Source: Pontiellaceae bacterium B12227
GTDB lineage: Bacteria > Verrucomicrobiota > Kiritimatiellia > Kiritimatiellales > Pontiellaceae
Direction of reading: 5' to 3'
Length of the DNA: 64,000 nt
NCBI GenBank assembly: GCA_029432775.1
Contig: JAROAZ010000028.1
Coordinates: forward strand, 1 to 64,000
Made by a program: the position numbers and the translations under genes. The notes beneath the pieces were generated by a model. The model saw only the letters and a list, made by a program, of their open reading frames with translations, had not been told where the DNA came from and made no database searches. Positions 32,365-39,377 of the stretch are shown in pieces. Numbering within the stretch: position 1 is the stretch's first letter; every line of letters starts with the position of its first letter.

Positions 32365-33741
32365 ATGGCAAAACAGAAAACTACCGTTGGAACCATTAAT
32401 AATGAAACGCTGGCTTATACCGCCGGCCGAGATGTAGAGCTGGATCATGCGTTGATCACGGTCGACTGCATCGGAACGGCCGCACACGTGACCATGCTCT
32501 CGAAAATGCCGGTTAAGCCGCAGTTGATTACCGAAGCGGAGCGCAGGCAGGTGATTGAGGGGCTCGTGGAGATTATCGGCCTGGCGCAGAGGAACAAATT
32601 TAAGATCAAACTGGCCGATCAGGATGTGCATCTGGCTGTTGAGCGCACGCTGACGAAAAAGCTGGGCGATCTCGGTAAAAAGATTCATACCTGCCGCAGT
32701 CGGAACGATCAGGTGGCCACGGACCTGCGCCTGTATGCCAAAGAGGAACTGCTCCAGACCCTGGAGGAGGCGGCTGCTTTGGCCGCTGCGCTTACAAGTT
32801 TTGGAAAAAAGCACGAGAAAGTTCCAATGGTTGGAAGAACGCATATGCAGCCAGGCATGCCGTCGAGTGTCGGTCTCTGGGCCACCGCGCATGCCGAAAG
32901 TCTGCTGGACGACTGCGTGTCGCTGGTCAACGCTTATGAACTGAACGATCAGTGTCCGCTTGGTTCGGCGGCATCCTATGGTGTTCCGCTGCCGATTGAT
33001 CGCCAGCTGACTTCTGATCTGCTGGGCTTCAGCCGTCCCACCCACAACGTGCTCTATGCCAATAACGGCCGCGGTAAGATGGAAAATATTGTGCTTTCGG
33101 CCATGAGTCAGGTCATGCTGACGCTGTCGCGTCTTTCTCAGGATCTGATGATTTTCACGATGCCGGAATTTGACTACTTCCAGCTTCCGGCGGAATTTTG
33201 CACTGGCAGCTCAATTATGCCACAGAAGCAGAATCCGGATGTTTGTGAGCTGATGCGTGCCAAGGCTTCCCGTGTGAAGGCGGCCGAGCTGGGCGTGTAT
33301 GATCTGATTAAAGGCTCGCCGACGGGATATAACCGCGACCTGCAGGATGCCAAAGAGCTCTTTATGGAAGGCATTGCCACCACGCGGGCCAGCCTGCGGA
33401 TCATGGCACCCATGATTAAAGGCACGAAAGTGAACAAAAAGAAGCTGATCGATGGTTTTACGCCGGACGTCTTTGCAACCGACCGTGCGCTGGAGCTGGT
33501 GGGCGAGGGTATGCCGTTCCGCGATGCCTATCACTATATAAAGGAAAATCTCCACGAGTTGGAAAATATCGACCCAACTGAAGCGATTCTGCTCAAAACC
33601 CACATGGGCGCACCGCTCGGGCTTGACTGGGATTATTTCAAGGACCGCATCGCCGCTGTCAAAGAAACCGTCCGGGAAGAGCGCAAGAGCTTTAACCGCG
33701 CAGTGACCAGGCTGCTTGGAACGAAGTATCCGGTGGAGTGA
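32365..33741 (+). CDS. argH: argininosuccinate lyase
   Basis: 458 aa member of the fumarase/aspartase superfamily that splits argininosuccinate into arginine and fumarate. The signatures are HTCRSRNDQVATDLRLYAKE, the RTHMQPGMPS region and GSSIMPQKQNPD with the catalytic Ser (282/283). The N-terminus differs from common ArgH proteins (no WGGRF), so it is a divergent member. The arginine it makes would feed SpeA. A motif copy encodes PMVGR, next to the conserved THMQ. Confidence 0.88.
   Translation: MAKQKTTVGTINNETLAYTAGRDVELDHALITVDCIGTAAHVTMLSKMPVKPQLITEAERRQVIEGLVEIIGLAQRNKFKIKLADQDVHLAVERTLTKKLGDLGKKIHTCRSRNDQVATDLRLYAKEELLQTLEEAAALAAALTSFGKKHEKVPMVGRTHMQPGMPSSVGLWATAHAESLLDDCVSLVNAYELNDQCPLGSAASYGVPLPIDRQLTSDLLGFSRPTHNVLYANNGRGKMENIVLSAMSQVMLTLSRLSQDLMIFTMPEFDYFQLPAEFCTGSSIMPQKQNPDVCELMRAKASRVKAAELGVYDLIKGSPTGYNRDLQDAKELFMEGIATTRASLRIMAPMIKGTKVNKKKLIDGFTPDVFATDRALELVGEGMPFRDAYHYIKENLHELENIDPTEAILLKTHMGAPLGLDWDYFKDRIAAVKETVREERKSFNRAVTRLLGTKYPVE
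32822..32836. repeat. TTCCA-N5-TGGAA motif copy
   Basis: TTCCAATGGTTGGAA in argH, encoding PMVGR beside the conserved TH residues. Confidence 0.9.
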
Positions 33742-33776
33742 TACATGACGATTGAGGCGTGATTGCTCTTGTGGAG

Positions 33777-33791
33777 TTCCAGAGGTTGGAA
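33777..33791. repeat. TTCCA-N5-TGGAA motif copy, intergenic
   Basis: TTCCAGAGGTTGGAA between argH and the tandem 7-bp repeat. Confidence 0.85.
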
Positions 33792-33802
33792 ATGTTTCCT
33801 CC

Positions 33803-33837
33803 GCCTCACGCCTCACGCCTCACGCCTCACGCCTCAT
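33803..33837. repeat. tandem 7-bp repeat (GCCTCAC x5)
   Basis: Five direct copies of GCCTCAC, the last ending in T. A reverse-complement copy, TGAGGCGTGA, lies about 50 bp upstream, so the region can also form a hairpin. It sits in the argH trailer, just before a small membrane protein. Confidence 0.85.
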
Positions 33838-33844
33838 TATAATC

Positions 33845-34039
33845 ATGCAAATTATTCTTAATTTAACGTTTTGGCTGGGCATCATGGCGTTGGTGGATGG
33901 CTCGCTGGGACTGCTGTTTCTGGAGAAGTGGCAGAAAATGGTGAAGCAGTGGAATGTTCAGAAGGTGGCACTGATTGAGATCGCGATTGCCTGGTGTTTG
34001 CTCGCGGCCCATTATTTATTGGTGTATTTCGTACTTTAA
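33845..34039 (+). CDS. small two-helix membrane protein
   Basis: 64 aa. Two hydrophobic helices (IILNLTFWLGIMALVDGSLG and IEIAIAWCLLAAHYLLVYFV) are joined by a short basic loop, EKWQKMVKQWN. No clear ribosome-binding site is seen, and the upstream region is occupied by the tandem repeat. No named family is recognised with certainty. Confidence 0.6.
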   Translation: MQIILNLTFWLGIMALVDGSLGLLFLEKWQKMVKQWNVQKVALIEIAIAWCLLAAHYLLVYFVL

Positions 34040-34233
34040 CCATACAGGCGGGGCTTTAAAAATGCGCTTTTTCCGGTATTCGGAAGATTGGCGCCCGGCG
34101 GGTGGAAATGAGGTTAATATCTTCCATTTGCCTGCTTGACTTATAACCCCCTGCTTTCTATGGTCTTCCGCTCTTTTGAATTCGAGATAGGAAAAGTGGT
34201 GGCCTTGCCAACTTCTTTTTCAGGATATTTTGT

Positions 34234-34307
34234 TGCCCGATAGTGTAATGGAAGCACATGTGACTTTGACTCATAGGGTCCAGGTTCGAACCCTGGTCGG
34301 GCAACCA
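34234..34307 (+). tRNA. tRNA-Gln (TTG)
   Basis: 74 nt with encoded CCA. Acceptor TGCCCGA/TCGGGCA, anticodon stem TGTGA/TCATA with one G-T pair, loop CTTTGAC with anticodon TTG, T-loop GTTCGAACC. Confidence 0.95.
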
Positions 34308-34326
34308 TATAAATAAAGATGACTAA

Positions 34327-35259
34327 ATGAAGATTATTTCAGGAACAGGACACCGGGCATTGGCCGAGCGCATCGCAAAATCTGCGGGCGTTGAGCTGTG
34401 TGATGTCGACATCACACGGTTTCCGGATGGTGAAATCTTCGTCAAGATCGTGGAAAACGTTCGAGGCGATGATCTTTACATTGTCCAGTCTGTATCCATT
34501 GAACCGAATAACTACTTAATGGAACTCCTGATCATGATCGATGCCGCCAAGCGTGCATCGGCCGATCGCATTACTGCGGTACTGCCTTATTACGGGTACG
34601 CCCGGCAGGATCGTAAAGATCAGCCGCGAGTTCCGATTACCGCCAAACTGGTGGCTAAAATGCTGACGGCTGCGGGCGCTGACCGCATTCTTTGTGTGGA
34701 TCTTCACGCACAGCAGATTCAAGGCTTTTTCGATATCCCGGTGGATCATCTCTATGGTTCGCCCGTCATCGTTAAATATCTGCGCGACCAGAATCTCGAT
34801 GATCTCGTGGTAGTATCGCCGGATGCCGGCGGCCTGAAAATGGCGGATGCCTATTCCAAGCTGCTCGGAGCAGGAATTGCTCTGGTGGGCAAGCAGCGTA
34901 AGAGTGCGGAAGATGTTGAGGCCAATCATCTGGTCGGCGACGTTGAAGGCCGCAACACCCTTTTGGTTGATGATATGTCATCAACCGCCGGCACCTTGAC
35001 CGCTGCGGCCAAGCTGCTTGAAAAAGCCGGAGCGAAATCAATTCGCGCTGCGGTCAGTCACTCGCTGCTCACGCAGAAGGGGATTGACCGTTTGGTAGAC
35101 TCACCCATCACCGAACTTGTCACAACCGACACGGTGCCGCAGCGTGAGTGGCCAGACTTTAATGTAACTGTGTTGTCTGTGGCAGACACCTTGGCGGAAG
35201 CCATCTGTCGAATCCACAACGACCAATCCGTCAGCTCGCTGTTCCGGGTTGATAATTAG
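34327..35259 (+). CDS. prs: ribose-phosphate pyrophosphokinase
   Basis: 310 aa. It makes PRPP from ribose 5-phosphate and ATP for nucleotide, His and Trp synthesis. Motifs are RFPDGEIFVKI, YYGYARQDRKD, DLHAQQIQGFFDIPVDHLYG and the PRPP-binding LVDDMSSTAGTL. It starts 20 bp after tRNA-Gln with no evident ribosome-binding site and is the first protein gene of a long conserved cluster. Confidence 0.97.
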   Translation: MKIISGTGHRALAERIAKSAGVELCDVDITRFPDGEIFVKIVENVRGDDLYIVQSVSIEPNNYLMELLIMIDAAKRASADRITAVLPYYGYARQDRKDQPRVPITAKLVAKMLTAAGADRILCVDLHAQQIQGFFDIPVDHLYGSPVIVKYLRDQNLDDLVVVSPDAGGLKMADAYSKLLGAGIALVGKQRKSAEDVEANHLVGDVEGRNTLLVDDMSSTAGTLTAAAKLLEKAGAKSIRAAVSHSLLTQKGIDRLVDSPITELVTTDTVPQREWPDFNVTVLSVADTLAEAICRIHNDQSVSSLFRVDN

Positions 35260-35269
35260 GAGAGAATCA

Positions 35270-35902
35270 ATGGAAGATACAAAACTGATTGCAAAGAAAA
35301 GAGACCTCGAAGGTTCTTCAAATGCACGCCGTATGCGCAATGCAGGCGCTCTGCCGGGCGTACTGTACGGTGCCGATAAGGAACCGCTGTCTATCGAAGT
35401 GGGCGCTCATGAATTCGGGCTGATCCTTCATCACCATGCCAGCGAAAGCCTGATCATCGAGATTGAACTTGAAGGCGAAGGCGATATGTCTGTACTTGTT
35501 AAAGAAGTTCAGCACCACCCGGTGACCAGCGACCTGATCCACGTTGACTTCCAGCGCGTTGTTGCCGGACAGGCGATGTCTATGGATATCCAACTCGAGC
35601 TCGTTGGTGAAGCTGAAGGTGTGAAAGCCGGAGGAACGCTCGACCAGGTCATGCACTCCATCGGTGTTGAGTGTCTTCCTAAGGATGTGGTTGAAGCCAT
35701 CGAAATCGACGTTTCCGATCTGGGAATCGGCGGTAACCTGCACGTTTCCGACCTCGGCATTGATTCCAAATTCAAACTGCTGGTTGATGAATCCTCAATC
35801 GTTTGTACGATTGCCGGACCGAAAGCTGAAACGGAAGATGATGAAGAAGGCGCATCTGCTGCCGGCGAGCCGGAAGTGATCACCGAAAAACCTGCTGAGT
35901 AA
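35270..35902 (+). CDS. rplY: ribosomal protein L25 (CTC form)
   Basis: 210 aa. It binds 5S rRNA in the large subunit. The N-terminal L25 domain has GSSNARRMRNAGALPGVLYG and VQHHPVTSDLIHVDFQRV. The C-terminal CTC beta domain has VECLPKDVVEAIEIDVSDL, and the tail is acidic (ETEDDEEGAS). The start at 35270 is set by AGGAGA upstream. Order prs-rplY-pth is common in bacteria. Confidence 0.97.
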   Translation: MEDTKLIAKKRDLEGSSNARRMRNAGALPGVLYGADKEPLSIEVGAHEFGLILHHHASESLIIEIELEGEGDMSVLVKEVQHHPVTSDLIHVDFQRVVAGQAMSMDIQLELVGEAEGVKAGGTLDQVMHSIGVECLPKDVVEAIEIDVSDLGIGGNLHVSDLGIDSKFKLLVDESSIVCTIAGPKAETEDDEEGASAAGEPEVITEKPAE

Positions 35903-35931
35903 TCAGTGGTTTCTTTTCCGGGAGGATTGTT

Positions 35932-36507
35932 TTGAAACTGGTCGTAGGGCTGGGGAATCCCGGAAAAGAGTACGAACGCACCCGCCACAATATTGGATTT
36001 CTCGTTGTGGACGAACTGGCCCGGCGCCGGAGCGTGGTACTCAAAAAAATGTTTTGGTTTCCGGCGCTGCAGGCGAAGTGCAGCTTCGGGGAACACGAAG
36101 TGCGGTTGGTAAAACCAACCACCTTCATGAACCGCAGTGGGAAGGCGGTCTGGGGTGCCATGAAAAAATGGCGCGTTCCGGCTGATTCCACTGTTGTGAT
36201 TTACGACGATGTCGACGTTACATTCGGCGGCATCCGGGTTCGGGCCAAAGGTTCGGGCGGAAGCCATAACGGTATGAAGTCCATACTGGAGTGGTTGCAG
36301 ACGAAGGGATTTCCCCGCGTGCGGGTTGGAATCGGGCCCAAGCCGGCCGATGCAGACATGATCGAGTTTGTATTGGGCGACTTTGCCGAGCAAGAGCATT
36401 TGAAGTTGGAAAAGGTTGTCGAACATGCCGCCGATGCGGTAGAAAGCATCTTTTCCGTTGGAACTGAGCGGACCATGAACGAGTTCAATCAGTTGCAGAT
36501 AGGTTAA
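35932..36507 (+). CDS. pth: peptidyl-tRNA hydrolase
   Basis: 191 aa. It frees tRNA from peptidyl-tRNA dropped by ribosomes. LVVGLGNPGKEYERTRHNIG with the catalytic His, PTTFMNRSGKAV, and VIYDDVDVTFGGIRVRAKGS with the conserved Asp are present. The start codon is TTG, with GGAGG 6 bp upstream. It follows rplY by 29 bp. Confidence 0.97.
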   Translation: MKLVVGLGNPGKEYERTRHNIGFLVVDELARRRSVVLKKMFWFPALQAKCSFGEHEVRLVKPTTFMNRSGKAVWGAMKKWRVPADSTVVIYDDVDVTFGGIRVRAKGSGGSHNGMKSILEWLQTKGFPRVRVGIGPKPADADMIEFVLGDFAEQEHLKLEKVVEHAADAVESIFSVGTERTMNEFNQLQIG

Positions 36508-36523
36508 GTATAGGAGAATACCA

Positions 36524-36832
36524 TTGAATACGTATGAAGGACTTTTCATTTTTCCGGAGGTTCTGGACGAAGAAGGACTCGACCAGGCAATCGGCCGTGT
36601 GAAAGAAGAACTCGAAAAACTGGGTGGCTCCATTGAAAGCACAGCCCGTATGGGAAAGAAGACCTTTGCTCGTCCGCTTAAAAAGCAGAGAGCCGGTCTT
36701 TATGTGGTCATCATGTTCAAACTCGAAGGCATCAAACTTGACGCCTTTAAAGCCCGTTTGAAACTGACCACGAATGTGTTCCGTCACCAGTTTGTTGAAG
36801 CCAGCGAAGTGGAAGCCGTTCAGGAGGCTTAA
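36524..36832 (+). CDS. rpsF: ribosomal protein S6
   Basis: 102 aa. It binds 16S rRNA with S18 in the platform of the small subunit. TYEGLFIFPEVLDEEGLDQA, the RMGKKTFARPLKK region and YVVIMFKLEG match the family. The start codon is TTG, with AGGAG upstream. It is followed by ssb, rpsR and rplI in the usual order. Confidence 0.96.
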   Translation: MNTYEGLFIFPEVLDEEGLDQAIGRVKEELEKLGGSIESTARMGKKTFARPLKKQRAGLYVVIMFKLEGIKLDAFKARLKLTTNVFRHQFVEASEVEAVQEA

Positions 36833-36835
36833 GCG

Positions 36836-37273
36836 ATGGCCAGCTACAACCGGGTCCTCTTAATGGGAAATCTGACGCGTAATCCGGAAATCCGGTATAC
36901 GCCGTCAGGCACAGCAGTTGCCGATCTGGGACTGGCCATTAATGAGAATTTTAAAAACAAGGCAGGTGAAATGGTTGAACAAACCTGCTTTGTGGATGTG
37001 GTCGTCTGGGGACGTCAGGCCGAAACTTCGGCTGAATTTCTCCAGAAGGGATCACCGGTATTTGTAGAAGGCCGACTTCAGTTGGACCAGTGGGAAAACC
37101 AGCAGGGCGAAAAACGGAGTAAGCTGCGCGTACGTGCGGACCGTGTTCAGTTCCTGGGGTCACCCGGTAAAGGTACGGAATTTTCGGCGGCACCCGCCGC
37201 ATCCGCCCCGCAGGACGCTGCTCCGCAGCAATCTGCACCGCTTGCGGATGATGACGATGATGTGCCGTTTTAG
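36836..37273 (+). CDS. ssb: single-stranded DNA-binding protein
   Basis: 145 aa OB-fold protein. MASYNRVLLMGNLTRNPEIR and FVDVVVWGRQAE are diagnostic; the acidic end DDDDDVPF is the tail that recruits partners such as helicases and repair enzymes. It starts 3 bp after rpsF and lies in the replication-ribosome cluster. Confidence 0.97.
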   Translation: MASYNRVLLMGNLTRNPEIRYTPSGTAVADLGLAINENFKNKAGEMVEQTCFVDVVVWGRQAETSAEFLQKGSPVFVEGRLQLDQWENQQGEKRSKLRVRADRVQFLGSPGKGTEFSAAPAASAPQDAAPQQSAPLADDDDDVPF

Positions 37274-37291
37274 AGAAAGAAGGATATAATA

Positions 37292-37507
37292 ATGCGTCGT
37301 AGTAGAGATAGAGATGATTACAAGCGCGATCCAGAGCTCCTCCGCGGAGTTACCTCGATCGATTATAAAGATGCCGAGCTTCTCAAGAAGTTCATGACTG
37401 ACCGTGGCAAAATTCTGCCCGGCCGCATCACGGGTGCTAATGCCCAGCAGCAGCGTCAGATCAAAAAAGCCATCCGCCGTGCACGTGTGATGGGTCTGGT
37501 TCGCTAG
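37292..37507 (+). CDS. rpsR: ribosomal protein S18
   Basis: 71 aa. SIDYKDAELLKKFMTDRGKI and the basic end RRARVMGLVR are typical. The partner of S6 is encoded just downstream of rpsF and ssb. Confidence 0.96.
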   Translation: MRRSRDRDDYKRDPELLRGVTSIDYKDAELLKKFMTDRGKILPGRITGANAQQQRQIKKAIRRARVMGLVR

Positions 37508-37524
37508 AAAAAGGAGTACGCACA

Positions 37525-37977
37525 ATGGCTACTGAAGTTTTATTGATGGACCAGGTTGAAGGCCTGGGAATTGAAGGCGACATCGTGAAAGTTGCTGACG
37601 GCTATGCCCGCAACTTCCTGTTCCCCCGTGGAATTGCGTCTGAAGTGACCGAAGGCAAAAAGCGCCAGATCGAGAAGAAGCGTGCAGAACGCCTCGTACA
37701 GCTCGAAAAGGAAAAGTCTGCTGCTGAAGAGCTGCTCAAGAAGATCGAAGGATTCGAATGCACCATCTCCGCCAAGGTTGGAGAAACCGGCAAAATGTTC
37801 GGTTCGGTCACGGTTCCGCAGATCCTCGAAAAGCTGGCTGAGCAGGGCCTCGAGATTGACAAATCTAAAGTTGCGCTGGCAGCACCGCTGCACGAACTCG
37901 GTGTGTTTGATATTGCTATCAAACTGCATCCCGAGGTTACGGCAACCCTCAAGGTTTGGATCGTCGAAGAGAAATGA
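37525..37977 (+). CDS. rplI: ribosomal protein L9
   Basis: 150 aa. The N-terminal VLLMDQVEGLGIEGDIVKVA and GYARNFLFPRG bind 23S rRNA, a long central helix (KKRQIEKKRAERLVQLEKEK) follows, and then the C-terminal domain. The stop overlaps the dnaB start as ATGA. Confidence 0.97.
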   Translation: MATEVLLMDQVEGLGIEGDIVKVADGYARNFLFPRGIASEVTEGKKRQIEKKRAERLVQLEKEKSAAEELLKKIEGFECTISAKVGETGKMFGSVTVPQILEKLAEQGLEIDKSKVALAAPLHELGVFDIAIKLHPEVTATLKVWIVEEK

Positions 37978-39356
37978 TCCCTGGGGATCCATCCGGACTG
38001 AGAATCCCCCCGCACAGCGAAGAAGCCGAGCGGGGGGTTTTAGGTTCTATTCTATTGGATCCTTCCAGTTCCCTTGATAAATGTCTGGCAAAGCGCCTGG
38101 GGGCCGATTGTTTTTATGATCGGCGTCATCAGGAGCTTTATGAGCAGCTGGTTGATATGAACCAGGCCAACATTCCGATGGATGCAATTACCATCGGTGA
38201 ATGGCTCAAAGATAAAAAGGCGCTCGATAAGGTCGGCGGCTACGACTACCTCGTTCAATTGCAGGACAGCACGCTGGTTCCTGCCCACGTTGAATTCTAT
38301 TGCGATATCGTGATGGATAAGCGGTTGTACCGCGTTCTGATTGAACAATCAGCTGAAACCATTGATGCCGCATATAAAGGCGAAGACGATGCCAGCACCC
38401 TGGTAAGCGACGCCGAAGCCAATCTCTTTAAGCTCAGCGAACACGGTGCCGAGCAGATTCCCGATTGGAAAGAATCGATTCGAAACGCCTTTATTGAGGT
38501 GGAGAATACGGATCCCAATCAGCTGATTAACGGTGTCACCACCGGTTTTATGGGGCTGAATGAACGGCTCGGCGGTCTTGCGAAAACCGACATGATCGTA
38601 CTGGCGGCCCGCCCGGCCATGGGTAAAACCTCGTTTGCATTGAACATTGCGGAAAATGCGGCGCTCGGCATTCACGGCGACGCCGTTCCTGTGGCTGTAT
38701 TCAGTCTGGAAATGTCCCGCGAACAGCTGGCAAAACGTATGTTGTTCTGTAATGCCCGTTTGCCGATTCATCGGGCCAAGGGGCGGGGACTGACTCCCGA
38801 CGAACATGCCAAGCTGACCGCTGCGGTGGACCGTTTGTCCCGCGCCGAGATTTATATTGATGATACGCCCGGTCTGGAAGCCGTCGAGCTGCGTTCCCGT
38901 GCCCGCCGGTTGAAAAGCCGCTATGGCATCGGCCTGATCGTGATCGACTATCTTCAGTTGATGAACTATTCCAAATTCGCGAAGGATGGCCGTCAGCGTG
39001 AAACCATGGCCATTTCCGGAGCGGTGAAAGCCATGGCCAAAGAGCTTGAGGTCCCCGTGATCGTTCTTTCTCAGCTCAGTCGTGCGGCGGAGAGTACCGG
39101 GGATAACATCCCGAAGCTTTCGCACCTTCGCGACTCCGGTGCCATTGAGCAGGATGCCGATATGGTCTGGCTGCTGTACCGTCCGAGTTATTATGAAAAG
39201 GGTGATCAGCGTAATACCGACAATCTGGCGGTGCTCGACGTGGCAAAATTCCGCCACGGAGCCACGGGCGAGGTGAAGCTGTCGTTTATTCGTGAATACA
39301 CCCGCTTTGAAGACCGCACGGAAATGGAAGATGATTTTTCCCCGGTAGATGGATAA
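37974..39356 (+). CDS. dnaB: replicative DNA helicase
   Basis: 460 aa ring helicase of the replication fork. The N-terminal domain (PPHSEEAERGVLGSILLDPS) is followed by the RecA-like ATPase: ARPAMGKTSFALNIAENAA (Walker A), FSLEMSREQLAKRM and VIDYLQLM (Walker B). ATG 37974 overlaps the rplI stop (ATGA). A terminator-like hairpin lies within codons 11-22 (38006-38041) and could lower dnaB expression compared with the ribosomal genes. Confidence 0.97.
   Translation: MIPGDPSGLRIPPHSEEAERGVLGSILLDPSSSLDKCLAKRLGADCFYDRRHQELYEQLVDMNQANIPMDAITIGEWLKDKKALDKVGGYDYLVQLQDSTLVPAHVEFYCDIVMDKRLYRVLIEQSAETIDAAYKGEDDASTLVSDAEANLFKLSEHGAEQIPDWKESIRNAFIEVENTDPNQLINGVTTGFMGLNERLGGLAKTDMIVLAARPAMGKTSFALNIAENAALGIHGDAVPVAVFSLEMSREQLAKRMLFCNARLPIHRAKGRGLTPDEHAKLTAAVDRLSRAEIYIDDTPGLEAVELRSRARRLKSRYGIGLIVIDYLQLMNYSKFAKDGRQRETMAISGAVKAMAKELEVPVIVLSQLSRAAESTGDNIPKLSHLRDSGAIEQDADMVWLLYRPSYYEKGDQRNTDNLAVLDVAKFRHGATGEVKLSFIREYTRFEDRTEMEDDFSPVDG
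38006..38041 (+). promoter_or_regulatory. intragenic terminator-like hairpin at the 5' end of dnaB
   Basis: CCCCCCGC, a 16-nt loop, then GCGGGGGG followed by TTTT. An 8-bp G-C stem with a short T-run just after the rplI-dnaB junction looks like an attenuator. Confidence 0.5.
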
Positions 39357-39377
39357 GATCCAACCTTTGGAATGTTA

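Noticed and set aside
33803..33837. CRISPR array
   Set aside because: Units are 7 bp and directly adjacent, with no spacers and no cas genes nearby.
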